From NCBI RefSeq assembly GCF_001570405.1, contig NZ_BBYM01000017.1, positions 248,001 through 312,000 of the forward strand: a stretch of 64,000 nt of DNA, in the 5' to 3' direction. Below, one piece after another: positions 53,128 to 61,974 of this stretch. Below the pieces are notes generated by a model. The model was not told the origin of the DNA, searched no databases, and saw only the letters and a program-made list of their open reading frames with translations. Source of the stretch: Microtetraspora niveoalba. GTDB lineage: Bacteria; Actinomycetota; Actinomycetes; Streptosporangiales; Streptosporangiaceae. How positions within the stretch are numbered: the first letter of the stretch is position 1; the number at the start of each line of letters is the position of its first letter. The translations under genes and the position numbers were made by a program.

Positions 53128-55127
53128 CAAGGCACCTCAGATCTGGAGTGACGCGCGAGAACCGCGACGTCGCGGGGGTGGAGGGTGACCTGCTCGACCT
53201 CGGGGCGCCCGGGGGCGAGCAGGTGGTGGAACGGGTGGGGCAGATCGACCGTGCGGGCCTCGTCGGTGTGGTTGAGCAACAGCAGGAACTCCCCGCCGCC
53301 GCCCGTGCGCACCGCGGCCTGCACGCCGTCGGGCAGGCCGCGCAGCACCGGCTCGGCGCCGGCCTCGGCGAGCGCCTCGGCCAGGACCGTACGCATGATC
53401 GTCTCATCGGGACGGGTGGTGACGTAGCGGACCGTGCCCGTGCCGAACCCGTTCCTGGTCACCGCGGGTGTGCCGTCGGCAAAGGCCAGCAGGACGTCCG
53501 CGCCCTCGATGCGTACGTCCTCTCGCCACAGATCGGCGGTGCCCTCCCCGAGCGGGAACGTCTCACCCTCGGCGGCGGGCCGGTACTCCTCGATGCGCAG
53601 GCCGAGCGCCTCGCGCAGCGGCCCCGGGCAGCCGCCGTGGTGGACCCGGTCGTTGCCGTCCACCACGGAGGTGAAGAACGACACCAGCAGGTGGCCTCCG
53701 GCCGAGACGTAGCCGGCCAGTCTCCCCGCGTGCTCGTCGGTGAGGAGATAGAGGTTGGGGACCACGACCAGTCTGTAAGCGGACAGGTCCGCGCCGGGCG
53801 GCAGCACGTCCACGCCCACGCCCAGGTCGAACAGCGGGCCGTAGTGATCCAGCGCTCGGTCGACGGCCTTCAGCCCGTCGGACGGCCGGGAGTCCAGCTC
53901 GAGCGCCCACCAGCTGTTCCAGTCGAACAGCACGGCCACGTCGTTGACCACGCGGGTTCCGGCCAGCTCCGGCACCGCGGCCAGCTCGGCGCCCAGGGCG
54001 GCGACCTCCCGGAACACCCGGGTGTCCGGACCCGCGTGCGGCACCATTCCGGAGTGGAACTTCTCCGCGCCGCCGCGCGACTGCCGCCACTGGAAGTAGA
54101 GGACGGCGTCGGCGCCGTGCGCGATCGCCTGCCAGCTCCACAGGCGCATCAGGCCGGGCTCCTTGATGCCGTTGCGCCGCCGCCAGTTGACCGCCGACGG
54201 CGCCTGTTCGACGAGGTACCAGGGGTCGCCGCCGTGCGCGCCGCGGGCCAGATCGTAGGCGAGGCCCGCCGCCACGTGCGATCTCGGCCGGAACGGGTCC
54301 GGGTAGCTGTCGAGCCCCACGATGTCCATCCGGTCGGCCCATGAGTGCACGTCCACCGGTTTGTGGTGGGCGAGGAAGTTGGTCAGTACGGGCACACCCG
54401 GTGTGACCCGTCGCAGGATCGCCGCTTCGACCTCGAAGCACGCGCGCAGCGCCTCGTTGCTGAACCTCGTGAAGTCCAGTTGCTGGGCGGGGTTGGCGTA
54501 CGTCGGCGCGAGCCTGGGGGGCAGGATCTGGTCGAACGAGGTGTAGCGCTGGGACCAGAAGTCGGTGCACCAGGCCGCGTTCAGCCCTTCGACGTCGCCG
54601 TATCGCCCGCGCAGCCAGCGACGGAAGTCGCGGGCCGACTCCTCGCAGAAGCACTCGGCGACGTGACAGCCGTACTCGTTTCCCACGTGCCAGAAGCCCA
54701 GGGCGGGGTGGTCCCTGTAGTGCGCGGCGAGCGCCTCGACCAGCCTGGTGGCCCGGTCGCGGTAGACCGGGCTGGACGGGCAGTAGTGCTGGCGGCCGCC
54801 CGGCGCAAGGACGGTGCCCGACCGGGTGACCGGCAGGATCTCCGGGTGTTCCGTGGCCAGCCAGGGCGGCGGTGAGGCGGTCATGGTGGCGAGGTCCACC
54901 GTCACCCCGGCCGCCGCCAGCTCGTCCATCACCGTGTCGAAGTAGGAGAAGTCGTACGCGCCGGGCGCGGGCTCGACCCGCGCCCATCCGAAGACGCCGA
55001 CGGTGACCAGGTTGACCCCGGCCTCTGCCATCAGGCGCACGTCCTCGGCGCGGAGCTCGTCCGGCCACTGCTCGGGGTTGTAGTCGCCGCCGAAGCCCAG
55101 TCCGCCCAGGCGGTCGGTGAAACTCAT
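53127..55127 (-). CDS. GH42 beta-galactosidase
   Basis: A 666-residue cytosolic beta-galactosidase of family 42. Start motif GFGGDYNPEQWP, acid/base Glu151 in WHVGNEYGCHVAECFC, nucleophile Glu307 in WYLVEQAPSAVNW. Cysteines at about 116, 154, 159 and 161 resemble the zinc cluster of the family. The middle beta-galactosidase trimerisation domain and a small C-terminal beta domain follow. It is translationally coupled to the GH5 gene and starts 4 bp after the stop of the sugar permease gene, so imported galactosides are hydrolysed by this enzyme. Confidence 0.94.
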   Translation of the reverse strand: MSFTDRLGGLGFGGDYNPEQWPDELRAEDVRLMAEAGVNLVTVGVFGWARVEPAPGAYDFSYFDTVMDELAAAGVTVDLATMTASPPPWLATEHPEILPVTRSGTVLAPGGRQHYCPSSPVYRDRATRLVEALAAHYRDHPALGFWHVGNEYGCHVAECFCEESARDFRRWLRGRYGDVEGLNAAWCTDFWSQRYTSFDQILPPRLAPTYANPAQQLDFTRFSNEALRACFEVEAAILRRVTPGVPVLTNFLAHHKPVDVHSWADRMDIVGLDSYPDPFRPRSHVAAGLAYDLARGAHGGDPWYLVEQAPSAVNWRRRNGIKEPGLMRLWSWQAIAHGADAVLYFQWRQSRGGAEKFHSGMVPHAGPDTRVFREVAALGAELAAVPELAGTRVVNDVAVLFDWNSWWALELDSRPSDGLKAVDRALDHYGPLFDLGVGVDVLPPGADLSAYRLVVVPNLYLLTDEHAGRLAGYVSAGGHLLVSFFTSVVDGNDRVHHGGCPGPLREALGLRIEEYRPAAEGETFPLGEGTADLWREDVRIEGADVLLAFADGTPAVTRNGFGTGTVRYVTTRPDETIMRTVLAEALAEAGAEPVLRGLPDGVQAAVRTGGGGEFLLLLNHTDEARTVDLPHPFHHLLAPGRPEVEQVTLHPRDVAVLARHSRSEVP

Positions 55128-55131
55128 GTGC

Positions 55132-55971
55132 TCAGTCCTTCATTCCGGTGGCGGCGATGCCCTGGACGATGTGGCGCTGCGCGAACAGGAAGACCACGAC
55201 CAGCGGGAGGATCGTGACGACGGCGCCGGCGAAGAGCGCGGGAAGGTTGATCGACTGCGAGGTCAGGAACGTGGACAGCGCGATCTGGGCGGTCCACGAC
55301 TCCGGGTCCTGGCCGATGACGAGCGGCCAGAGGAAGGCGTTCCAGCTCTCGATGAACGACAGCGTGCCCAGCGAGGCGAGCAGGGCGCCCGAGTTGGGCA
55401 GCGCGAGCCGCCAGTACACGCCCAGATGGCCCAGGCCGTCCAGTCGGCCCGCCTCCTCGATCTCCTGCGGGAACTTCAGGTAGAAGTTGCGGAACAGCAG
55501 CACCGAGAACGCGTTGAACAGGCCGGGCACGATGACACCCCACAGGGTGTCGACCCCGCCCATCGCGCTGACCAGCACGAAGGTGGGCACGAACGTGGCC
55601 GAGGTCGGGATCATCAGGGTCACGACGATGAAGGACATGACCACGCCGCGGCCGGGCACCGAGATGCGGGCCAGGGCGTAGCCGGACATCGAGCCGAGCA
55701 GGGTGGAGACGGGCGCGGTGACGATCGCGATGACGAAGGAGTTCCCGAGCGCGCCCGCCATCGGCACCGACGGGTCGTCGAACAGGTCCGTGAAGCCCCG
55801 CAGGGTGAACGGGTCGGGCAGCCAGTGCCAGTCCGGGTCGGTGACCTGCGTCCCGGTCATCAGCGCGGCGCGCAGCATGAAGTAGAAAGGCGCCAGGAAC
55901 AGCACGGCGGCGACGCCGACGACCAGATAGGTCAGGACCGTCGCCGGAGTCCTGCGCGTGGTCTTGCGCAT
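55132..55971 (-). CDS. Carbohydrate ABC transporter permease, MalG/LacG type
   Basis: A 279-residue permease with six transmembrane helices. The EAA loop reads EEAGRLDGLGHLGVYWRLALP and the C-terminus has GIAATGMKD, the usual LTxGxVKG-like end of this family. It partners the next upstream permease, whose stop is 2 bp away. The operon has no ATPase, so an MsiK-type shared ATPase from elsewhere in the genome would power it, as usual for actinobacterial sugar importers. Confidence 0.93.
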   Translation of the reverse strand: MRKTTRRTPATVLTYLVVGVAAVLFLAPFYFMLRAALMTGTQVTDPDWHWLPDPFTLRGFTDLFDDPSVPMAGALGNSFVIAIVTAPVSTLLGSMSGYALARISVPGRGVVMSFIVVTLMIPTSATFVPTFVLVSAMGGVDTLWGVIVPGLFNAFSVLLFRNFYLKFPQEIEEAGRLDGLGHLGVYWRLALPNSGALLASLGTLSFIESWNAFLWPLVIGQDPESWTAQIALSTFLTSQSINLPALFAGAVVTILPLVVVFLFAQRHIVQGIAATGMKD

Positions 55972-55973
55972 GG

Positions 55974-56945
55974 TCAGTCCTTCCGGCCGAATCCGACGAG
56001 GCGTCCCTGCAGCAGGGTCACCAGGACGATCAACAGGGTCAGCAGGAACGCGCCCGCCGAGCCCACGCCGTAGTCCTGGCCCTTGAGCGCGGTGTCGTAC
56101 AGGAACACCAGCGGCGGCCGTACGGGGGCGGTGGAGTTGCCGGTGGTGGTCATGAACACGTTGTAGAACTCGTCGAACGCCTGGAACGCGGCGATGAGGA
56201 TCAGCATGAGGATCGCCACCGACGTGTTGCGCAGCATCGGCAGGGTGATGTGCCGGAACCGCGCCCACCGGGACGCGCCGTCCAGTGCGGCCGCCTCGTA
56301 CAGGTGGACCGGGATGGCCTGGAGGCCGGCCAGGAACAGGATCATGTAGAGGCCGACCTGGAGCCACAGGCGCACTGTGATGATCACGATCCAGTACAGG
56401 GGCGGGTCGGTGCTGGCGATCCAGGACTGGACGTCCCAGCCGAACAGCCCGCCGATGGTGTTGGCGACGCCGGACGGCAGGCCGTTGAACAGGCTCATCT
56501 TCCAGATCAGCGCGGCGACGACATAGGAGACGGCGGCCGGGATGAGGAAACCGGTGCGGAAGAAGGCCCGGCCGCGGCGCATCCCGTGCAGCAGCACGGC
56601 GAGCCCGAGCGAGATGCCGAACGTCACCGGCACGATGAAGATCGTGAACAGGATGACCCCGGTCATCGAGGACCGGAACGCCTCGTCCCCGAGCAGGAAG
56701 GTGTAGTTGTCGAAGCCGACCCAGGATCCGAGATCGACGGTGCCGCGAGCCTCGCTGAAACTGAGCAGGAAGCTCCAGCCGATGGCGACGTATTTGAACA
56801 GGCCGAGGCCGAGGACCGTGGGCGCGGTCAGCACGGCGAACGCGCCCACGGCCCTCCAGTCGGTCGGCCGCCCGCGGCGGCCGGGCCGGACCCCGGCCGG
56901 GCGCGCGGCGGCGGCCGTCTGCCCGGTCGTGGCGGTGTCTGACAT
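55974..56945 (-). CDS. Carbohydrate ABC transporter permease, MalF/LacF type
   Basis: A 323-residue permease with six transmembrane helices after a basic Ala/Arg-rich N-terminus. EAA loop: YEAAALDGASRWARFRHITL. It starts 2 bp after the binding-protein stop. Together with the following permease and the lipoprotein it forms a CUT1-type sugar importer. Confidence 0.93.
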   Translation of the reverse strand: MSDTATTGQTAAAARPAGVRPGRRGRPTDWRAVGAFAVLTAPTVLGLGLFKYVAIGWSFLLSFSEARGTVDLGSWVGFDNYTFLLGDEAFRSSMTGVILFTIFIVPVTFGISLGLAVLLHGMRRGRAFFRTGFLIPAAVSYVVAALIWKMSLFNGLPSGVANTIGGLFGWDVQSWIASTDPPLYWIVIITVRLWLQVGLYMILFLAGLQAIPVHLYEAAALDGASRWARFRHITLPMLRNTSVAILMLILIAAFQAFDEFYNVFMTTTGNSTAPVRPPLVFLYDTALKGQDYGVGSAGAFLLTLLIVLVTLLQGRLVGFGRKD

Positions 56946-56947
56946 GC

Positions 56948-58216
56948 TCAGGCCAGCTGCTTGTCGAGCTCGGCCTGCGCCTTCGCCGCGGCCTCGTCGA
57001 GCAGCGACCTGGCGTCGCCGCCGCTCTTGGCGATCTTCAGGACGGCCTGCGCGAACGCGGAGTCCATCGTGGTGTTCCACAGGTTCGGGTAGGCCCTGCC
57101 GGTGTTCGCCAGGACGTCGGCGGCGTCCTTCGCCGGGCCCGAGCCGAACTCGGTGGTCCGCGCCGCGACGCTCTTGCGCGACGGGACGTGGAACCCGTAG
57201 CTGACGCACCAGTCCTTCTGCAGATCCGCCTGCTTGATCCAGAGCCACTCGATGAACTTCTTGGCCTCTTCGGCGTGCTTGCTCTTGGCGTTCACGGCCG
57301 CGAACCAGCCGCCGATGCGGGAGACCGCCTGCCCCGTGTCGCCGAACTTCGGCCACGCGATGACGCCGAAGTCGTCACCGAGCGCCTTCTTGATGGCGGG
57401 CATGGCCCACAGACCGCACCACTGCATGGCGGCGGCGCCCTGGACGAACGCGCCCGGGTCGTACCAGTCGGTGGTGAAGTCCAGCAGCAGCGACTTGTCG
57501 TCGTGCAACTGCTTGAGTCCGGAGATCGCGGCGACGCCCTCGGGCGAGTTGAAGACGACCTTCCTGCCCTCGGGATCGAGCAGGTCGCCGCCGCCCGACC
57601 ACAGCAGCAGGTACGCCGCGTTGCCGATGCCGTCGGAGCCGACGAACAGGCCCTTCTGCTCCCGGCTGGTGAGCCTCTTGGCGGCGGCGGCCAGATCGGC
57701 GAAGGTCTGCGGCACGGCGATCCCGGCCTTCTCCAGGACGCTCTTGCGGTAGTACAGGACCATCGCGTCGTCCATCATCTTCAGGCCGTAGAGCTTGCCG
57801 TCGGCCGTGGCGGAGTCCAGTGAGGCCTTGGAGTACTCGGCCTCCTGCCCCTTGATGATGTCGTCGAGCGGAGCGAGCAGGCCGTTCTTGACGTCGACGT
57901 ACTGGAAGTCGCCGATCTCGAACAGGTCGGGCGCCTGCGGGGTGAGCAGCGTCGAGTGGAGCTTCGCGGAATAGTCGCCCGCGATCCAGTTGACCTTGAT
58001 GGCGACGTCCGGGTTGGCCTTGGTGTACTCCTTGGCGTACCGGATCACCGCCTGCTGGGTGCCGGCCTCGCCGTAGGCGTGGTACCACTGCTCCAGCGTG
58101 ACCTTGGCGCCGGCCTTGACGGCGTCGTCCTTGCCGCACGCGGCAAGCGCGATGCCGCCGACGAAGAGGAGCGATCCGCCGAGGAAGGCGCGGCGGGATG
58201 TCAGGGAAGTGCTCAT
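56948..58216 (-). CDS. Sugar ABC transporter substrate-binding lipoprotein
   Basis: A 422-residue family-1 extracellular solute-binding protein. A twin-arginine-like signal (SRRAFLGGSLLFVGGIALAA) ends in lipobox LAACGKD. Typical motifs: VTLEQWYHAYGEAG at the start, LYGLKMMDDAMVLYYRK in the hinge and AMQWCGLWAMPAI. With two permeases downstream it forms the galactoside importer. The 272-bp region before it (58217-58488) should hold the operon promoter. I did not find a copy of the ROK-type AT-rich site there. Confidence 0.93.
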   Translation of the reverse strand: MSTSLTSRRAFLGGSLLFVGGIALAACGKDDAVKAGAKVTLEQWYHAYGEAGTQQAVIRYAKEYTKANPDVAIKVNWIAGDYSAKLHSTLLTPQAPDLFEIGDFQYVDVKNGLLAPLDDIIKGQEAEYSKASLDSATADGKLYGLKMMDDAMVLYYRKSVLEKAGIAVPQTFADLAAAAKRLTSREQKGLFVGSDGIGNAAYLLLWSGGGDLLDPEGRKVVFNSPEGVAAISGLKQLHDDKSLLLDFTTDWYDPGAFVQGAAAMQWCGLWAMPAIKKALGDDFGVIAWPKFGDTGQAVSRIGGWFAAVNAKSKHAEEAKKFIEWLWIKQADLQKDWCVSYGFHVPSRKSVAARTTEFGSGPAKDAADVLANTGRAYPNLWNTTMDSAFAQAVLKIAKSGGDARSLLDEAAAKAQAELDKQLA

Positions 58217-58488
58217 TCGGGGGGTTCCTTTCTGAGGGGCCGAGCCGCCCGCCGGCCCATGACGCGGGCCGGTGTTCCCGGAGATGGTGCTGGGGACTGC
58301 CTGACGAACGCCGCCCGCGCGACCGCGGATCCAGTGGGTCCCGGGCGGATGCGTCGAGAGGAGGAGGCCGGAGCGGAGCCTCCGCCCGTTCCCGGGCCAC
58401 GCGGAAACTCCGAGCCGGCGAGGTGTCTCGTCGACGGGCCACAGTGCCGCGAAGCGCCGTCCGGGCCGCGCGCGGCAGGCGTGGTCTG
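58217..58488. promoter_or_regulatory. Presumed promoter region of the galactoside operon
   Basis: A 272-bp gap between the ROK regulator stop and the binding-protein start on the same strand. It is GC-rich with no evident inverted repeat; promoter location is inferred from its size and the gene order only. Confidence 0.3.
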
Positions 58489-59694
58489 TCAGCCGGGTGT
58501 ACCGACCATGGACTGGACGGCGACGGTCGCCGCGCCGCGCGCCCATTCCTCGAACGGCAGCGGGCGGATGGTCAGGCCGCACCGCCCCGCGCTGCCGTAT
58601 GCCTGGGCGGAGAACGCCTCGCGGATCGACTCCTCGAACAGGTCGTAGGCGTCGAGTCCTTCGCCGGACACCACGAGGCTTTCCGGGCCGAGGAGGTTCG
58701 CCACCACGGCCAGGCCGAGGCCGATCGCCCGGCCGGCGATGGCGAAGACCTTGCGGAGGACCTGGTCGCCCGAGCGGGCCCGATCGACCGCCTGGTCGAT
58801 GGTGAGATCGTCCACGCCGGTGGCGCGGCGCGCCTCGGTGAGCAGTGCCTGGGTGGAGGCCAGCGCTTCGAGGCAGCCGGTCGCGCCGCAGTGGCAGCGC
58901 GGTCCGTCGACGCCGATCGGCACATGGCCGATCTCCCCGGACACGCCGAACGCGCCGGAGACGAGACCGCCGTTGACGACGAACGCGCTGCCTATGCCGG
59001 TGCCGACGGTGACCAGGGCGAAGGAGGACGCGCCGACGCCTTCACCGAACCAGTGCTCGGCGACGGCGAGGGCCTTGACGTCGTTCTCCAGGGTCGTGGT
59101 GAGCCCGGTGGCCTCATCCAGCAGCGCGGCGAGCGGGACGTCCCGCCAGCCGAGGAAGGGGGAGTAGCGCACGGTGCCGGTGTCGCGGTCGACGTCGCCG
59201 GAGATGGCGACGCCGAGCCGATGGGCCCGCTCTCGGAAGTCGGGGTGTTCGTCCAAGAGCTCCGTGGTGAGCGCGGCGATGGCCGCGACCACGTCGGCGG
59301 GTTCCATGGAAGAGGCGGAGGCGTCGGTCCGCACGTCGAATCCGGGCACCGGGCGGTGCTGGGAGGTCACGATCCGGGAGCCGAGATCGGTCACCACACC
59401 GATGAGGTCATCACCGGTGATCTTGATTCCGACGAAGTACTCACGTTCCGGCGCGATCGCCAGCGGGCTGGCGGGCCTGCCCGCGCCGGGCGCCGTCCGC
59501 TCGGTGGGTGCGAGTTCCCGCAGGTAGCCCGCCTCGATCAGGGGGCGGGCGGCTTTGGTCACCGCCGCGGACGAGAGGCCGGTGAGCCGGCAGACGTCGA
59601 CCCGGCTCGCCGGGCCCCGGGTGAGGACCGTGGTGAAGACCGCTGCGGCGGCGGGGCTGGCGACGGGCGCCTTGGAGCCCTGGCTTCTCGGCAT
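58489..59694 (-). CDS. ROK family transcriptional repressor
   Basis: A 401-residue ROK regulator (NagC/XylR type). The N-terminal winged helix spans about residues 15-75 (SRVDVCRLTGLSSAAVTKAA). The C-terminal sugar-kinase-like domain has TVGTGIGSAFVVNGGLVSGA, the ROK signature, and the zinc site CHCGATGCLEALAS. The ATP-binding Asp-Gly motif is weak, as usual for regulators of this class. It stands between the divergent GH36 gene and the galactoside operon, and an AT-rich inverted repeat at 59717-59741 precedes it. It likely represses both units until a galactoside or galactose binds. Confidence 0.93.
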   Translation of the reverse strand: MPRSQGSKAPVASPAAAAVFTTVLTRGPASRVDVCRLTGLSSAAVTKAARPLIEAGYLRELAPTERTAPGAGRPASPLAIAPEREYFVGIKITGDDLIGVVTDLGSRIVTSQHRPVPGFDVRTDASASSMEPADVVAAIAALTTELLDEHPDFRERAHRLGVAISGDVDRDTGTVRYSPFLGWRDVPLAALLDEATGLTTTLENDVKALAVAEHWFGEGVGASSFALVTVGTGIGSAFVVNGGLVSGAFGVSGEIGHVPIGVDGPRCHCGATGCLEALASTQALLTEARRATGVDDLTIDQAVDRARSGDQVLRKVFAIAGRAIGLGLAVVANLLGPESLVVSGEGLDAYDLFEESIREAFSAQAYGSAGRCGLTIRPLPFEEWARGAATVAVQSMVGTPG

Positions 59695-59716
59695 GCGGGT
59701 TACCGTAGGGTCAACT

Positions 59717-59741
59717 AATTAACTTCGTCAAGAATTTAATT
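59717..59741. promoter_or_regulatory. Candidate ROK operator AATTAA-N13-TTAATT
   Basis: An AT-rich inverted repeat with 6-base arms (59717-59722 and 59736-59741) in the 107-bp divergent region between the ROK regulator and the GH36 gene. AT-rich symmetrical sites are usual for NagC/XylR-type ROK proteins. It stands out strongly in GC-rich DNA. Confidence 0.6.
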
Positions 59742-59801
59742 TGGGGTGGCCGCGCTCTACACTTCCGGACCGTCGCCGACCCTCGCGAGGAGCGCCCCAC
59801 T

Positions 59802-61880
59802 GTGATCGAGTTCGACCCCCGCCACCGGATCTGGCTGCTCAGCACGCCCACCACCGCGTACGCGCTGCGGCTGGACGAGGACGGCACTCCCCGGCACGTG
59901 CACTGGGGGCGCGCCCTGACGTTGGAGCAGGCGGCGGCCGTACCGCCCTTCCGCGACCCGGCGGACAGCAGCTTCGAGCACCCGCGGGCGGACGGGGCGG
60001 AGTTTCCTGTCGCCGGGTTCGGGCCGCCCGCCCTCCAGGTCCGTTTCCCGGGCGGAGGGCAGGAGATCGAGTGGCGCTTCGACGGTCACACGGTCGAGGG
60101 CGGTCATCTGACGATCCGGCTGCACGACCGGTGCCGTCCGCTCGCGGCCGAGTTGCACTACCGGGTGCATGAGGACGGCGACGTGCTGGAGCGGTGGACC
60201 GTACTGCGGCACTCGGGGGGTGACGCGCCGCTGGAAGTGCTGCGTGTGGACTCGGCCGCGTGGAGTGTTCCCCATCTGGCGGGCTACCGGCTGAGCCATG
60301 TGACCGGGGCGTGGGGCAGTGAGTTCCGGCTGCGACGCGAGGCTCTCCCAGGAGGGGAGACCGTGCTGACGAGCAGGCGAGGCGTATCGGGGCATCACGC
60401 CAATCCATGGCTCATGATCGACGACGGTGGGGCCGGCGAGGAGCACGGGGAGGTGTGGAGCACCGCGCTGGCCTGGAGCGGGAGCTGGCGGATCACGCTG
60501 CACCGTTCACCCGCCGAGCGCCTGTGCTGGAGCGGCGGGTTCGGCCACGACGGCGTCACCTGGCGGCTGGAGCCGGGCGAGTCGCTGGAGACGCCGGTTT
60601 TCGCGGGCCTGTACCGCCCGGACGGATTCGGCGGGACGAGCCGCTCCTGGCACGCGTACATCGCGCGGCATGTGCTGCCCGCCGGGGCCGAGTTGCGCCC
60701 GGTGGTCTACAACTCGTGGGAGGCGACCGGCTGGGCGGTGACGGAGGAGGGGCAGAAGGGGCTCGCGGTCCTCGCGGCCGAGGTCGGCGCGGAGATGTTC
60801 GTCATGGACGACGGCTGGTTCGGCGCGCGCGACAGTGACGGGGCCGGGCTCGGTGACTGGGTGCCGAACCCCGGCAAGTTCCCCACGGGGCTGGACGGGC
60901 TGATCGCCGAGGTGCACCGGCTCGGCATGCGGTTCGGGATCTGGGTGGAGCCGGAGATGGTCAACCCCGACAGCGACCTCTACCGCGCCCATCCCGACTG
61001 GGTGCTGCACGAGCCGGACCGGCGCCGCACGCTGCTGCGCAACCAACTCGTGCTCGACTTCGGGCGGCCCGAGGTGGCCTCATGGGCGCACGACTGGCTG
61101 GACCGGCTGGTGGGCGGACACGGGATCGACTTCCTCAAATGGGACATGAACCGGGCTCTCACCGAGGTGGGGCGGCCCGGGGCCGGCGATCCGGGCCGGC
61201 CCTGGATCGACCATGTGCGCGGTGTGTACGAGGTGATGGACCGGCTGCGCGCCGACCATCCCCGGCTGCGGATCGAGGCGTGCGCGGGCGGTGGCGGCCG
61301 GGTGGACCTCGGTGTGCTGCGCCGTACCGACGAGGCGTGGACCTCCGACAACACCGACGCCGCCGACCGGATCGCGATCCAGCACGGGTTCGGGCAGATC
61401 TATCCCGCCCGGACGATGGCGGCCTGGGTGACCGACAGCCCGAACTTCCTGACCGGCCGGGATCTGCCGCTGCGGTTCCGCTTCCATGTGGCGATGGCCG
61501 GAGTGCTGGGCGTCGGCGGCGACCTGTCGCGCTGGAGCGCCGCCGAGCGCGAAGAGGCGGCGGAGCTCGTCGCGCTCTACAAGGAGATCCGCCCGGTCGT
61601 GCAGCACGGCGTCCACTACCGGCTGGGGGAGCCGCCGCTGACCGGTGCCCAGTATGTCGCGGACGGCCGGGTCGTCGTGCTCGCCTGGCGGCTGTCGTCC
61701 CCCTTCGGAGCCCCGCCCGCGCCTCTGCGGTTGCGCGCCCTGGACCCGGACGCCCGCTACCGCGACGACGACACCGGCGCCGTCCATCACGGGGCCGTTC
61801 TGCTGGCTCATGGCCTCCCGCTTGAGCTGCCGGGCCGCGGTCACGCGAGCGCCCTCGTCCGCCTGACCCGTGTCGAGTGA
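59802..61880 (+). CDS. GH36 alpha-galactosidase
   Basis: A 692-residue cytosolic alpha-galactosidase of family 36. N-terminal beta-supersandwich (about residues 1-300), then a (beta/alpha)8 domain with MDDGWFGARDSDGAGLGDW, nucleophile Asp448 in DFLKWDMNR and acid/base Asp516 in TSDNTDAADR; a short C-terminal beta-sheet ends the protein. No signal peptide. GTG 59802 is the start with GAGG upstream. It diverges from the ROK regulator and complements the GH42 enzyme: together they handle alpha- and beta-linked galactose from imported oligosaccharides. Confidence 0.95.
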   Translation: MIEFDPRHRIWLLSTPTTAYALRLDEDGTPRHVHWGRALTLEQAAAVPPFRDPADSSFEHPRADGAEFPVAGFGPPALQVRFPGGGQEIEWRFDGHTVEGGHLTIRLHDRCRPLAAELHYRVHEDGDVLERWTVLRHSGGDAPLEVLRVDSAAWSVPHLAGYRLSHVTGAWGSEFRLRREALPGGETVLTSRRGVSGHHANPWLMIDDGGAGEEHGEVWSTALAWSGSWRITLHRSPAERLCWSGGFGHDGVTWRLEPGESLETPVFAGLYRPDGFGGTSRSWHAYIARHVLPAGAELRPVVYNSWEATGWAVTEEGQKGLAVLAAEVGAEMFVMDDGWFGARDSDGAGLGDWVPNPGKFPTGLDGLIAEVHRLGMRFGIWVEPEMVNPDSDLYRAHPDWVLHEPDRRRTLLRNQLVLDFGRPEVASWAHDWLDRLVGGHGIDFLKWDMNRALTEVGRPGAGDPGRPWIDHVRGVYEVMDRLRADHPRLRIEACAGGGGRVDLGVLRRTDEAWTSDNTDAADRIAIQHGFGQIYPARTMAAWVTDSPNFLTGRDLPLRFRFHVAMAGVLGVGGDLSRWSAAEREEAAELVALYKEIRPVVQHGVHYRLGEPPLTGAQYVADGRVVVLAWRLSSPFGAPPAPLRLRALDPDARYRDDDTGAVHHGAVLLAHGLPLELPGRGHASALVRLTRVE

Positions 61881-61974
61881 GAGTCGACCGCCTCCCGGGA
61901 TCGGCCGTACGCCACCGGAGTGGAGGTCGGCGGCGAGCGTTCATTTCCGCGGGCGATCCCTTGCACTCGATCGT

